Source: Kitasatospora humi | Lineage (GTDB): Bacteria > Actinomycetota > Actinomycetes > Streptomycetales > Streptomycetaceae | Reading direction: 5' to 3' | NCBI RefSeq assembly: GCF_020907985.1 | Contig: NZ_JAJJPA010000030.1 | Location: 1-64,000 of the forward strand | Length of the DNA: 64,000 nt | Shown here: piece after piece, positions 1 through 8,705 of the stretch | How positions within the stretch are numbered: position 1 is the stretch's first letter | Layout of the letters: each line of letters starts with the position of its first letter | Made by a program: the position numbers and the translations under genes | Notes under the pieces: model-generated | Told to the model about the DNA's origin: nothing | The model's database searches: none | Seen by the model: only the letters and a program-made list of their open reading frames with translations

Positions 1-64
1 TCGGGGGGCCGACGTTTGCCGTCGAGCCGGGCGGGACATGCCCTAGCGGGGCCCGCCGTTTCGC

Positions 65-86
65 CCTTCCGGTCACGGCCGGAAGG
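65..86. promoter_or_regulatory. 8-bp inverted repeat in the leader before the first gene
   Basis: CCTTCCGG and CCGGAAGG flank a 6-base spacer about 100 bases before the first start codon. It could be the terminator of a gene left of the window or an operator. I see no convincing promoter hexamers in bases 1-173. Confidence 0.3.
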
Positions 87-182
87 AACCCCCAGACGCC
101 GGACAGCCGGCGGCCGGACAACGCACTCCGTACGGGTGATCGTCCTTGACGCGGCGGTCCGGAGGGAGGAGCGTTGGCTGTT

Positions 183-821
183 ATGAGGGGCGAGCCAAGT
201 TGCCCGAGGTGCGCCGGTCGGGTGCGTGCCCCCGGTCTCTTCTCCGACACCTGGCAGTGCGACACGCACGGCGCCGTCCACCCGATGCAGCCGGTTCTGC
301 CGCCGAGTGTGGAAGCCCTGGGGGTGGCGGTGGCCCGGTCCGAGGTCCCGGTCTGGCTGCCCTGGCCCCTCCCGGTGAGCTGGCTCTACACCGGTATCGC
401 GCACGTCGGTGACGACCTTTCCGGTGCCCGGGCCACCGCGGTGGCCTGCTCCGGGCCGGCCCCGCTGGGCGGCTTCGGTGAGTTGGTGCTGGTGGCCGAG
501 GAGTTGGGCGTCGGCCTCGGCGCGCGCTACGCGGGGCTCAAGGGTCCGGATCCGGGCGAGGGCATCTCGGTGGACCGGCCGGCCGACACCAAGCTGCTGG
601 CCGCCGGGCGCCCGACCCCGATGTGGCACGTGCAAGGTGCCCCGGAGGACCGCGCGGTCTACGTCGGCGAGGCCCGCGGCCTCTGGATCTGGGCGATCGC
701 CTGGCCCGAGCAGTCGGCGCTGCTGATGTACGACGAACTGGTCCTCACCGATCTGCGGGACGCCGGCGCCGAGCTGGAGCTGCTGCCCTGCGGGGCGCTC
801 TCCCCCCGCTTGCTCGGCTGA
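183..821 (+). CDS. DUF6758 family zinc-ribbon protein
   Basis: A 212-residue soluble protein of unknown function, common in streptomycetes. The N-terminus carries a short zinc-ribbon-like set (C7-P-R-C10, then C26-x2-H29). The rest is a compact domain with the conserved stretches MYDELVLTDLRDAG and LLPCGALSPRLL at the C-terminus. No signal peptide or membrane helix is visible. The ATG at 183 gives the usual family start MRGEPSCP. An in-frame TTG at 174 sits 8 bases after GGAGG (161-165) and is a real alternative that adds three residues. It is followed in the same direction by a PHP phosphoesterase gene 82 bases on, which may be co-transcribed. The family is recognised from memory and no function is claimed. 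Confidence 0.8.
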   Translation: MRGEPSCPRCAGRVRAPGLFSDTWQCDTHGAVHPMQPVLPPSVEALGVAVARSEVPVWLPWPLPVSWLYTGIAHVGDDLSGARATAVACSGPAPLGGFGELVLVAEELGVGLGARYAGLKGPDPGEGISVDRPADTKLLAAGRPTPMWHVQGAPEDRAVYVGEARGLWIWAIAWPEQSALLMYDELVLTDLRDAGAELELLPCGALSPRLLG

Positions 822-903
822 CGGCCCATCCCCGACCTCCCGGCCCGTCCGCCACTATCCTGGGCCGCTCCGACCCACGACTTCGTCCGTCAGGAGCCAG
901 CCC

Positions 904-1764
904 GTGCGCATCGACCTGCACGCCCACAGCAACGCCTCCGACGGGACGGACAGCCCGGCCGAGCTGATCGCCGCGGCGGTCGCGGCCGGCCTGGACGTGG
1001 TTGCCCTGACCGACCACGACACCGTGGCCGGCCACGAGGAGGCGGCCGCGGCGCTGCGAGCCCTGCCGGCCGGCACCCGGCTGACGCTGGTGCCGGGGGC
1101 GGAGCTGTCCTGCCGGGTCGAGGGGATCAGCATGCACCTGCTGGCCTACCTCTTCGACCCGACGGAGCCGGCCTTCGCCGCCGAGCGCGAACTGGTGCGC
1201 ACCGACCGGTTCCGGCGCGGGCGCGCGGTGGTCGACAAGTGCCGGGCGCTGGGTGCGCCGATCACCTGGGAGCAGGTGCAGCGGATCGCCGGAGGCGGTT
1301 CGGTGGGCCGTCCGCACATCGCCAGCGCCCTGGTGGAGGCGGGTGTGGTGGCCACCGTTTCGGACGCCTTCACCGCCGAGTGGCTGGCCAACGGCGGCCG
1401 GGCCGACGTGCCCAAGCACGAGACCGACCCGTTCGAGGCCGTCCGGCTGGTCCGGGCCGCCGGCGGAGTGCCGGTCTTCGCCCACCCGGGCGCGGTCAAG
1501 CGCGGCCGGATCGTCTCCGAGCAGGTGATCACCGAGCTCGCGGCGGCCGGGCTGGGCGGGCTGGAGGTGGACCACGTGGACCACGACCCAGCGACCCGCG
1601 CCCGGCTTGACCGGCTCGCCACCGGGCTCGGGCTGTTCCGCACCGGCTCCAGCGACTACCACGGCACCCGCAAGACGGTGGCGTTGGGCGCCTTCACCAC
1701 CGAACCGGCGGCCTACCAGGCACTGCTCGACCAGGCCACCGGAGCGAAGCCGATCACCAGCTGA
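904..1764 (+). CDS. PHP-domain phosphoesterase
   Basis: A 286-residue protein of the PHP (polymerase and histidinol phosphatase) metal-dependent phosphoesterase fold, in the subgroup of 3',5'-nucleoside bisphosphate phosphatase / RNase AM (YciV). The metal-binding motifs are H6-x-H8 at the N-terminus, D37-H38-D39, a conserved FAHPG near residue 197, and a C-terminal SSDYHG. These are the expected trinuclear-site ligands. The length fits YciV-type proteins. GTG at 904 is preceded by AGGAG (892-896) with 7 bases of spacing. The substrate cannot be read from sequence; pAp or short RNA ends are the family precedent. Confidence 0.9.
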   Translation: MRIDLHAHSNASDGTDSPAELIAAAVAAGLDVVALTDHDTVAGHEEAAAALRALPAGTRLTLVPGAELSCRVEGISMHLLAYLFDPTEPAFAAERELVRTDRFRRGRAVVDKCRALGAPITWEQVQRIAGGGSVGRPHIASALVEAGVVATVSDAFTAEWLANGGRADVPKHETDPFEAVRLVRAAGGVPVFAHPGAVKRGRIVSEQVITELAAAGLGGLEVDHVDHDPATRARLDRLATGLGLFRTGSSDYHGTRKTVALGAFTTEPAAYQALLDQATGAKPITS

Positions 1765-1809
1765 CTCCCACCGCCCCGGGCACCGGCCGGGGACCGGGCC
1801 GGCTCCGAG

Positions 1810-2517
1810 TCAGTCCAGCGGGACCCCGCGGCGCTGCGGATCGCGCAGGTCGGTGCCGTGCGCCAGCCAGCGCTCCTGCAACTCGGCGGCGCCGCGCACC
1901 CGCTTGTGCGCGGCCTCGTTGGGCGTCATCGGCAGCAGCGGCAGGAAGCGCACCGCCTCGGCGGGCTCGGGCAGTTCCAGGTCCTCGACCATCCCCCAGC
2001 CTTCGGCCGGGGGGACCCCCATGCCGCCCTCACCCACCAGCACCGAGGTGAACGGCGCGCCCGGCCAGAGCGGCTCGCCCAGGTCCAGCGAGCTGCCGGG
2101 CGCCACCACCAGGCCTTCCACCTGCGGGGTGGCCGCGAAGACCGCCAGCGCCCTGAGCACCTCGTCGCGTCCGCCGCGCAGCGTGAGGACCAGCTCGGCA
2201 CGGGGGCCGCGGACCGGGTCGGCCACCACTGCGGTCGGGTCGGCCATCGGTGCGGCCGCCATGCCGAGGGTGGTGTAGCGGACCAGGCCGTCGGCGTCCG
2301 GACCGAACCGCAGCACCTCGATCTTCTCGGCGCCCAGGAAGGTGACCGCGGCCCGTCCGCTCGGTTCGCCGAAGGTGGCCAGCAGCCGGGCCTCGACGGC
2401 GGTCAGCACCTCGGCGCGGGTCGGTCCCGGTGGGGGCACCTCCCGGCCGGAGGCCGCGGGAGGGTCGTTCGGCGCCGAGGAAGGGTCGCCGAACAGCGGG
2501 AAGTCGGAGGCAGCCAT
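1810..2517 (-). CDS. Suppressor of fused (SUFU) domain protein
   Basis: A 235-residue cytoplasmic protein resembling bacterial SUFU-domain proteins (PF05076). After a proline-rich, probably disordered first 30 residues comes a single alpha/beta domain. It includes VLRFGPDADGLVRYTTLGM, a DPVRGPRAELVLTLRGG strand-turn region typical of the family, and the C-terminal LLPMTPNEAAHKR segment that fits SUFU proteins. The bacterial role is unknown; members turn up in toxin-immunity and recognition settings, but nothing here suggests a toxin partner. The next gene on the strand (EamA) ends 48 bases upstream of this start. Confidence 0.75.
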   Translation of the reverse strand: MAASDFPLFGDPSSAPNDPPAASGREVPPPGPTRAEVLTAVEARLLATFGEPSGRAAVTFLGAEKIEVLRFGPDADGLVRYTTLGMAAAPMADPTAVVADPVRGPRAELVLTLRGGRDEVLRALAVFAATPQVEGLVVAPGSSLDLGEPLWPGAPFTSVLVGEGGMGVPPAEGWGMVEDLELPEPAEAVRFLPLLPMTPNEAAHKRVRGAAELQERWLAHGTDLRDPQRRGVPLD

Positions 2518-2565
2518 ACCCGCGAGCCTACCCGCCGGTAGTCAGCGGGCCCCGGCGTAGGCCGG

Positions 2566-3507
2566 TCAGCGCCGTTCCCCGCGCAGCACCAGCCCCAGCC
2601 CGGCCAGGATCAGCAGCAGCGCCGGCCAGGACGCGGCCGGCGGCAGCTGGCGCAGCCACAGCGCGGCGATCAGTGTCGCGCCCGGGGTCTCCAGCAGGAT
2701 CGCGGTGGAGGTCACCGAAGCCCCCAGCGTGCGCACCACGCGGTTGCTCAGGGAGTGGCCGAGCAGTTGGGCGACCACCATGAGCAGCCCGATCTGCCAC
2801 CAGGCGGTGGCCGACCAGCCGCTCAGCCGGGTGCCGGTGGCCAGGCAGAGGACCAGCAGCACCAGGGCGGTGGTGGCGTAGCAGACCAGGGTGTAGGCGG
2901 TGGTGCTGACGGTCCGCCGGACCTCCGCGCCCAGCAGCATGTAGCCGGCCGCCGCCAGCCCGGCGGCCAGCGCCAGCCCGTCGCCCAGCAGCGCCCGGGT
3001 GGAGAGGCCGAGGTCGACGCCGGTGAGCACCAGCACCCCGGCGAACGCGGTGGCCGTGCCCAGTCGGACCAGCCTCGGCGCCCGGTGCCCGGTCAGCTGC
3101 AGGATCAGGATGGTCCACAGCGGGGTGGTGGTGACCAGCGCGGTGGCCGAGGCCACCGAGGTCATCCGCAGGCTGGGCATCCAGAGCGCGAAGTGCGCCG
3201 CCAGTAGCGTCCCGGCTCCAACCGCCAGCAGCAGCTGCCGCCGGCCTATGCGGCGCAGTTCGGCGCGGTGCCGCAGCAGCGCGTAGGGGCCCAGCACGCC
3301 GACCGACATGACGTTGCGCCAGCAGGCGATGGCCAGGGCCGGTGCGGCGGTGGCGCTGATCAGCGGTGCGGAGAAGGAGATGCCGGCGACCGAGACGGCG
3401 AGCAACGCCAGGTCGACGGCGGGCAGCGCGGCGCGGTCCGGCGCCGCGGTCTGCCGGACCGCGGCGGCGGGCCGGGTCAGGGCGGGCGAGGGCGAACCTT
3501 CAGCCAC
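2566..3507 (-). CDS. EamA/DMT-superfamily permease
   Basis: A 313-residue integral membrane protein of the drug/metabolite transporter type with two EamA repeats and about ten hydrophobic helices. The first half holds CWRNVMSVGVLGPYALL and WMPSLRMTSVASATALVTTTPLWTIL; the second half repeats the fold with AQLLGHSLSNRVVRTLGASVTSTAILLETPGA, a typical end-of-repeat sequence. Substrate unknown; metabolite or amino-acid export is the family precedent. GTG at 3505-3507 overlaps the end of the upstream gene by 8 bases, so the two are probably translationally coupled. Confidence 0.88.
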   Translation of the reverse strand: MAEGSPSPALTRPAAAVRQTAAPDRAALPAVDLALLAVSVAGISFSAPLISATAAPALAIACWRNVMSVGVLGPYALLRHRAELRRIGRRQLLLAVGAGTLLAAHFALWMPSLRMTSVASATALVTTTPLWTILILQLTGHRAPRLVRLGTATAFAGVLVLTGVDLGLSTRALLGDGLALAAGLAAAGYMLLGAEVRRTVSTTAYTLVCYATTALVLLVLCLATGTRLSGWSATAWWQIGLLMVVAQLLGHSLSNRVVRTLGASVTSTAILLETPGATLIAALWLRQLPPAASWPALLLILAGLGLVLRGERR

Positions 3508-4045
3508 GTCGGCGCCGTCGGCCCAGTACCAGCTTCGGCAGCCCGGCCGGGATCGGCTTGCGGGTGGTCGCCGCGCTCGGCATCGGCTCGGCGCTGTGCG
3601 AACCGTCCGGCATCGCGCCCGGGCGCTCGCTGAGCCCGCCCACCGGCTCCAGGCGGAACACCTGGCACTCGGCCGCCCAGCGGTCCGTGATGGTGTCGGT
3701 GTCCGGCGCGTTCAGCCGCTTGCCCTTGAGCTCCTCCACCGCGCCCTGCCAGGCCTCGCCGCGCGGTTCGAGCGCCGTCACCCGGGCCCGGAAACCGACC
3801 AGCCGCCCCCACTTGTCCTTGCTGCGCACGGTGACCTCGGCCGTGGCACCGGCCCGCAGCCCGTGCAGCGGCTGCTCGGCACCGCCGCCGACCAGCACCA
3901 CCGCGTCGTCGTACCAGGCGTGCCAGAGCGGGCGGCTCTCGGCGACGCCCTCCGGTCGCACCCAGAGCAGCCCCGACTTCTTCACCGCCTCCTCGAGCAA
4001 CGCCCGGTCGAGGAGGTGGTCAGCAGTCGCGGTGGTCCCGTCCAT
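3500..4045 (-). CDS. Conserved protein of unknown function, possible split beta-barrel
   Basis: A 181-residue soluble protein. The core has SRPLWHAWYDDAVVLVGGGAEQPLHGL and TAEVTVRSKDKWGRLV, a pattern of short strands that recalls a pyridoxamine-oxidase-like split barrel, but no FMN-binding residues can be asserted. The C-terminus is a basic, low-complexity tail ending LGRRRRRG. I chose the ATG at 4043-4045 (MDGTTATADHLLDRALLEEA) over an in-frame upstream start at 4096 because the added 17 residues look like intergenic translation. It overlaps the following EamA gene by 8 bases. Confidence 0.72.
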   Translation of the reverse strand: MDGTTATADHLLDRALLEEAVKKSGLLWVRPEGVAESRPLWHAWYDDAVVLVGGGAEQPLHGLRAGATAEVTVRSKDKWGRLVGFRARVTALEPRGEAWQGAVEELKGKRLNAPDTDTITDRWAAECQVFRLEPVGGLSERPGAMPDGSHSAEPMPSAATTRKPIPAGLPKLVLGRRRRRG

Positions 4046-4137
4046 GCGGCACAGCGTACGGGGCGGTACGAGGGCGGCGGCAAGCCCGGCCGTCATCCGT
4101 TCGATAACCTGGCCCGAACACGAGCGGAGGGAAGTCC

Positions 4138-5436
4138 ATGGCAGGACCTAGCAGCCGGGTCTTCATCTCCCATCTGGCGGGGATCTCCGTCTTTGACCCC
4201 AACGGCGACCAGGTCGGGCGGGTGCGCGACGTCGTGGTGGCGCTGCGGATCGGTGCCCGCCCGCCGAGGGTGCTCGGCCTGGTGGTCGAGGTGGTGGGCC
4301 GGCGGCGGATCTTCCTGCCGATGACCCGCGTCACCAGCCTGGAGTCCGGCCAGGTGCTGACCACCGGTGTCATCAACATGCGCCGCTTCGAGCAGCGGCC
4401 GACCGAGACCCTGGTGCTGGCCGAGCTGCTGGACCGCCGGGTCACCGAGACCGCCACCGGCGCCGAGGTCACCGTGCTGGACGTGGGCATGGTGTCGACC
4501 CGGCTGCGCGAGTGGGAGATCAGCAAGGTCTTCGTGCAGCGCGGCAAGCCGGGCCGGCTGCGCAAGTCCCGCGGCGAGACGGTCACGCTGGACTGGTCGG
4601 CGGTCACCGGTTTCACGCTGGCCGAGGAGGGCCAGGGCGCGGCCAACCTGCTGGCCACCTTCGAGCAGCTGCGCCCGGCCGACCTGGCGAGCATGATGCA
4701 CCACCTGTCCGCCAAGCGGCGGGCCGAGGTGGCGGCCGCACTGGACGACGAGCGGTTGGCCGACGTGCTGGAGGAGCTGCCCGAGGACGACCAGGTGGAG
4801 ATCCTCGGCAAGCTGCAGGACGAGCGGGCCGCCGACGTGCTGGAGGCGATGGACCCGGACGACGCCGCCGACCTGCTCTCCGAGCTGCCCGGCGACGAGG
4901 CCGAGCGACTGCTCCAGCTGATGGAGCCGGACGAGGCGGCGCCGGTGCGCCGGCTGCTCACCTACGAGGAGAACACCGCCGGCGGTCTGATGACCACCGA
5001 GCCGATCATCCTGGAGCCGGACGCCACGGTCGCCGAGGCGCTGGCCCGGGTCCGGGTCCGTGACCACAAGCCGGCGCTGGCCGCGCAGGTCTACGTCTGC
5101 CGGCCGCCGAACGAGACGCCCACCGGCAAGTACCTGGGCACCGTGCACTTCCAGCGGCTGCTGCGCGAGCCGCCGTTCACCCTGCTCGGCTCGCTGCTGG
5201 ACGACGACCTCGATCCGCTGCCGCCGGACACCCCGCTGCCGCTGATCACCAGCTACCTGGCAACCTACAACCTGGTCGCGGCGCCGGTGGTCGACGAGGC
5301 CGACCACCTGCTGGGCGCGGTCACTGTGGACGACGTCCTGGACCACCTGCTGCCCGAGGACTGGCGGGAGGCCGCCCTGCACGGCGAGGGGAACGGGACA
5401 TCCGAGCACGAGAGCGAGGCGCACCTTGGACGCTGA
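4138..5436 (+). CDS. PRC-barrel / MgtE-N / CBS-pair cytoplasmic protein
   Basis: A 432-residue protein made of the cytoplasmic modules of MgtE magnesium channels without the membrane channel. Residues 1-100 resemble a PRC barrel (FISHLAGISVFDPNGDQVG). About 175-285 is the acidic MgtE-N superhelix with its repeated LxELPxDE/DxxExLxxMxPDEAA pattern. About 285-415 is a pair of CBS domains starting TAGGLMTTEPIILEPDATV. There is no hydrophobic helix, so it cannot transport Mg2+ by itself. A Mg2+ or nucleotide sensor acting on a partner is an inference. ATG at 4138 follows GGAGG (4126-4130). It overlaps the DUF1003 membrane protein by 11 bases, an obvious partner candidate. Confidence 0.88.
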   Translation: MAGPSSRVFISHLAGISVFDPNGDQVGRVRDVVVALRIGARPPRVLGLVVEVVGRRRIFLPMTRVTSLESGQVLTTGVINMRRFEQRPTETLVLAELLDRRVTETATGAEVTVLDVGMVSTRLREWEISKVFVQRGKPGRLRKSRGETVTLDWSAVTGFTLAEEGQGAANLLATFEQLRPADLASMMHHLSAKRRAEVAAALDDERLADVLEELPEDDQVEILGKLQDERAADVLEAMDPDDAADLLSELPGDEAERLLQLMEPDEAAPVRRLLTYEENTAGGLMTTEPIILEPDATVAEALARVRVRDHKPALAAQVYVCRPPNETPTGKYLGTVHFQRLLREPPFTLLGSLLDDDLDPLPPDTPLPLITSYLATYNLVAAPVVDEADHLLGAVTVDDVLDHLLPEDWREAALHGEGNGTSEHESEAHLGR

Positions 5437-6070
5437 CCGCAGCAGGCGCGGCCGCACCGGCCGCGACGGCGACGACGAGGGGCTGCGCCAGCGCCTGCAG
5501 GGCGAGCTGCGGCAGCTGCGCGAGCCGCGCGGCCGGGAGGGTGGCGGCAAGCAGCGCGCGGAGACCGCGCACGGCGCCGCGATGCGGGCCCGGCTGGACC
5601 AGCCGCGCACCGGCAAGGCCCCGCTGCTGGCACTGCCCAGCTACGACCCGGAGGCGTTCGGCCGGCTCTCCGAGCGGATCGCCCGCTTCCTGGGCACCGG
5701 GCGGTTCATCGTCTGGATGACCGTGGTGATCATCATCTGGGTCGCCTGGAACACCCTGCTGCCGAGCACCGTCCGGTTCGACGAGTACCCGTTCATCTTC
5801 CTCACCCTGGTGCTCTCGCTGCAGGCCTCCTACGCGGCCCCGCTGATCCTGCTCGCGCAGAACCGCCAGGACGACCGCGACCGGGTCAACATGGAGCAGG
5901 ACCGGGCCCGCGCCGAGCGCAGCATCGCCGACACCGAGTACCTCACCCGGGAGGTGGCCGCGCTGCGCCAGGGCCTCGGCGAGGTGGCCACCCGGGACTT
6001 CGTCCGCTCGGAGCTGCAGAGTCTGCTCAAGGAGCTGGACGAGCGCCGGGAGGCGGCCGACCTGCTGTGA
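5426..6070 (+). CDS. DUF1003 membrane protein
   Basis: A 214-residue protein. A charged 80-residue N-terminal region is followed by the DUF1003 core: RIARFLGTGRFIVWMTV, two hydrophobic helices around residues 94-112 and 118-140 with FDEYPFIFLTLVLSLQASYAAPLILLAQNRQ, then a charged coiled-coil-like C-terminus. The family function is unknown. The TTG start at 5426 lies inside the end of the MgtE-N/CBS gene (11-base overlap), so the pair is translationally coupled. The same pairing occurs beside mrp in mycobacteria (recalled). A membrane anchor or channel regulated by the CBS protein is inference. Confidence 0.88.
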   Translation: MDADRSRRGRTGRDGDDEGLRQRLQGELRQLREPRGREGGGKQRAETAHGAAMRARLDQPRTGKAPLLALPSYDPEAFGRLSERIARFLGTGRFIVWMTVVIIIWVAWNTLLPSTVRFDEYPFIFLTLVLSLQASYAAPLILLAQNRQDDRDRVNMEQDRARAERSIADTEYLTREVAALRQGLGEVATRDFVRSELQSLLKELDERREAADLL

Positions 6071-6127
6071 TCTGCGGCACGCTACCGGTCAGTCGGTCGG
6101 CCCGGTGGCGCGCCGTACCATCAAGGC

Positions 6128-7288
6128 ATGGCCAATGAGACTGAGGTCGCGACCGGCGTGACGGAGGAATCCGTCCGCAAGGCGCTGTCGACCGTGCAGG
6201 ACCCGGAGATCAACCGCCCGATCACCGACCTCGGCATGGTGAAATCCGTGGAGCTCGGCGACCAGGGCGCGGTCAAGGTCGCCGTCTACCTGACCGTCTC
6301 CGGCTGCCCGATGCGCGAGACCATCGTCGACCGGGTGAAGACCGCGGTCGGCCGGATCCCGGGTGTCGCCACCGTCGAGGTCGAGCTCGACGTGATGAGC
6401 GAGGCGCAGCGCAAGGAGCTCTCCCAGCTGCTGCGCGGCGGCGCGCCCGAGCGGGAGATCCCGTTCGCCAAGCCCAACACGCTGACCCGGGTCTACGCCG
6501 TGGCGTCCGGCAAGGGCGGGGTCGGCAAGTCCTCGGTGACCGTCAACCTGGCCGCCGCGATGGCCGCCGACGGCCTGAAGGTCGCCGTGGTGGACGCCGA
6601 CATCTACGGCCACAGCGTGCCGCGGATGCTGGGCGTCGAGGGCCGCCCGACCCAGGTCGAGGACATGATCATGCCGCCGTCCGCGAACGGCGTGAAGGTG
6701 ATCTCGATCGGCATGTTCACCCCGGGCAACACCCCGGTGGTGTGGCGCGGCCCGATGCTGCACCGCGCGCTGCAGCAGTTCCTGGCCGACGTCTACTGGG
6801 GCGACCTGGACGTGCTGCTGCTCGACCTGCCGCCCGGCACCGGTGACATCGCGATCTCGGTGGCCCAACTGGTGCCGAACGCGGAGATCCTCATCGTCAC
6901 CACCCCGCAGCAGGCCGCCGCCGAGGTGGCCGAGCGGGCCGGCACCATCGCGCTGCAGACCCACCAGAAGATCGTCGGCGTGATCGAGAACATGTCCGGC
7001 ATGCCCTGCCCGCACTGCGACGAGATGGTGGACGTCTTCGGCACCGGCGGCGGTCAGACCGTGGCCGACGCACTCACCCGGGCCACCGGCGCCACCGTCC
7101 CGGTGCTCGGCAACATCCCGATCGACGTCCGGCTGCGCGAGGGCGGCGACGACGGCCGGCCCGTGGTGCTGGCCGCCCCCGACTCCCCGGCCGGCGCCGC
7201 CCTGCGCACCGTGGCCGGCAAGCTGGGCGGCCGCCAGCGCGGCCTGGCCGGCCTGTCCCTCGGGCTGACGCCGAAGAACAAGTTCTGA
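6128..7288 (+). CDS. mrp: Mrp/ApbC iron-sulfur cluster carrier ATPase
   Basis: A 386-residue P-loop NTPase of the Mrp/NBP35 family, which binds and hands on Fe-S clusters in the cytoplasm. Residues 10-95 form a MIP18/DUF59 domain (VRKALSTVQDPEINRPITDLG). The deviant Walker A is G128-K-G-G-V-G-K-S-S136. Switch motifs DADIYGHSVPRMLG and LLDLPPGTGD follow. The cluster-binding C294-P-H-C297 is intact. Length is normal for DUF59-Mrp fusions. ATG at 6128. It runs the same way as the MgtE-N/DUF1003 pair 57 bases upstream and faces an unknown gene across a hairpin. Confidence 0.96.
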   Translation: MANETEVATGVTEESVRKALSTVQDPEINRPITDLGMVKSVELGDQGAVKVAVYLTVSGCPMRETIVDRVKTAVGRIPGVATVEVELDVMSEAQRKELSQLLRGGAPEREIPFAKPNTLTRVYAVASGKGGVGKSSVTVNLAAAMAADGLKVAVVDADIYGHSVPRMLGVEGRPTQVEDMIMPPSANGVKVISIGMFTPGNTPVVWRGPMLHRALQQFLADVYWGDLDVLLLDLPPGTGDIAISVAQLVPNAEILIVTTPQQAAAEVAERAGTIALQTHQKIVGVIENMSGMPCPHCDEMVDVFGTGGGQTVADALTRATGATVPVLGNIPIDVRLREGGDDGRPVVLAAPDSPAGAALRTVAGKLGGRQRGLAGLSLGLTPKNKF

Positions 7289-7301
7289 AGCTGACGCGCC
7301 C

Positions 7302-7349
7302 CCAGGACCTGGCCCCCGTCAGGGTGTGACGTACGGTGCCAGGTCCTGG
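7302..7349. terminator. Candidate bidirectional terminator between mrp and the facing gene
   Basis: A perfect 12-bp inverted repeat, CCAGGACCTGGC (7302-7313) and GCCAGGTCCTGG (7338-7349), lies 13 bases after the mrp stop. The right arm falls in the last codons of the convergent gene. There is no T-run, which is common for streptomycete terminators. Confidence 0.5.
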
Positions 7350-8008
7350 ACCACGCTGAAACCCATGGCGTAGGCGCTGACGCCGCGGCCGTAGGCGCCG
7401 AGCAGCACGCCGGGGGCCTCGCCGGCCAGTACCCAGCCGTACTCCGACTCGCGGTAGCGGAACGGCTGGGGCGAGCCGTTGACCGGCAGGGTCAGCGGGG
7501 ACCAGCCGGGGCCGGCGAGGTCGTCGGCCAGGTCCCAGGCCAGGGCGGTCTGCTGGTCCAGCCACTCCTGGCGGCGGGCCCGGTCCAGCTGTCCCGGCCA
7601 GGTCGAGCCGAGCAGGCCGGAGCCGGCCAGCCAGGCGGCCGACGAGGCCGAGGTCGCCTCCAGCACACCGGTGCCGTCCGCGCTGCGCCGGCCGGGCCGG
7701 TGGGCGACCGTCACCACCACCGCGAACCGGCGGTTGCCGTGCGTCTCCTGCTGGCGCGGCGGCTCCTCGCCGTGGCCCAGCGAGCCGTAGTCGATGGTGC
7801 GCGGCTGCCCGGGGCGGATGCCGCCGGCGCCCGCCTGGAGCAGCCAGCGGCGGCCGGTCCAGCCCTCGTCCAGGCCGTACCACGGGAAGTCGGCGGCCAG
7901 GTAGGGCGCCAGCGGGTCGGCCGGCTCGGCGGTGCGCCGACCGGGCACCTCGGCCGCCTGGGCGGTAGCCGTGGCGGCCGGGCCCGCCTGACCACTCGAC
8001 GCGTCCAT
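7319..8008 (-). CDS. Conserved actinobacterial protein of unknown function
   Basis: A 229-residue soluble protein I do not recognise by function. It has no signal peptide, membrane helix or known catalytic motif. Aromatic-rich conserved-looking blocks include DFPWYGLDEGWTGRRWLLQAG and the C-terminal EYGWVLAGEAPGVLLGAYGRG, the latter with glycine spacing like a small-molecule-binding or SMI1-like fold, though this is speculative. ATG at 8006-8008 follows AGGAGG with 6 bases of spacing, a strong start. It lies downstream of tatB on the same strand, with a hairpin upstream at 8063-8101, so it probably has its own promoter. Confidence 0.75.
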   Translation of the reverse strand: MDASSGQAGPAATATAQAAEVPGRRTAEPADPLAPYLAADFPWYGLDEGWTGRRWLLQAGAGGIRPGQPRTIDYGSLGHGEEPPRQQETHGNRRFAVVVTVAHRPGRRSADGTGVLEATSASSAAWLAGSGLLGSTWPGQLDRARRQEWLDQQTALAWDLADDLAGPGWSPLTLPVNGSPQPFRYRESEYGWVLAGEAPGVLLGAYGRGVSAYAMGFSVVQDLAPYVTP

Positions 8009-8062
8009 CCGGGACCTCCTCAGCGAGCTGTCGAACCATCAGAACAATAGCGGCGTGACACG

Positions 8063-8101
8063 ACGACACCCCGCCGGGCCGGTGGCCGGACGGGGTGTCG
8101 T
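8063..8101 (-). terminator. Hairpin after tatB
   Basis: ACGACACCCCG (8063-8073) pairs perfectly with CGGGGTGTCGT (8091-8101). Inside the loop GGCC/GGCC can extend the stem. It begins 28 bases past the tatB stop on the minus strand and is the likely end of that transcript. Confidence 0.65.
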
Positions 8102-8128
8102 AGGTCCGTTGGGGGCACGGGCCGGGGG

Positions 8129-8587
8129 TCAGGTGGCGTCGGGATCGAACGGCGCGCGCTCGCCGGCGGCCAGCGGCACCCCGGTGTCCGGGGCGGCCTG
8201 GTGACCGCCCGCGGAAGCCACCGGCTTGGTGGTGCCCAGCGGGCCGGCCGGCTTGTCGTCGAGCACCGACCGCAGGTCCAGCTCCTGGCGGAGGGTGTCG
8301 ATCCCCAGGCTGTCGTTGATCTCCTTGAAGCCCAGCGGATCGGCGCCGTCGCCGACCAGGTTCTTGCGCACGAAGGTCTTCGGGTTGAGGTCCTCGAACT
8401 CGAAGTCCTTGAACTCCGGGCCGAGTTCCTTGCGGATGTCCTCCTTGGCGCCGTCCGCGAACGAACGGATCTTGCGGATGAACCCCACGCTGTCCTGGAT
8501 CAGCTTGGGCAGCTTGTCCGGCCCGAAGATGATGACCGCCATCACGACCAGCGTGGCCATCTCAAGTGGGCCTATGTCGAAGAACAC
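8129..8587 (-). CDS. tatB: Sec-independent protein translocase TatB
   Basis: A 152-residue TatB/TatA-family protein. It has the diagnostic short N-terminal membrane helix (MFFDIGPLEMATLVVMAVII) followed at once by FGPDKLPKL, the Gly-Pro hinge and amphipathic helix, then a long charged cytoplasmic tail. Tail length and the acidic residue in the helix favour TatB over TatA. TatB binds twin-arginine signal peptides together with TatC, which is not in this window. GTG start at 8585-8587. It lies 166 bases below the sigE/anti-sigma operon, separated by a strong hairpin, in the position it has in the mycobacterial sigE locus. Confidence 0.93.
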   Translation of the reverse strand: MFFDIGPLEMATLVVMAVIIFGPDKLPKLIQDSVGFIRKIRSFADGAKEDIRKELGPEFKDFEFEDLNPKTFVRKNLVGDGADPLGFKEINDSLGIDTLRQELDLRSVLDDKPAGPLGTTKPVASAGGHQAAPDTGVPLAAGERAPFDPDAT

Positions 8588-8705
8588 GTGAGCTCCCAGT
8601 TGCCGGCGGTCTGACCCGGCTCGGCCCGCGACGCCGGTCCAATACAGGGTAATGGTCGCCGGCCGCTATCAGCCCACGGGGCGATGAATCCCCGGGGTGG
8701 CGATC

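Noticed and set aside
745..1662. 305-residue minus-strand frame
   Set aside because: Antisense to the PHP phosphoesterase gene, with skewed Arg/Gly/His composition and no start signals.
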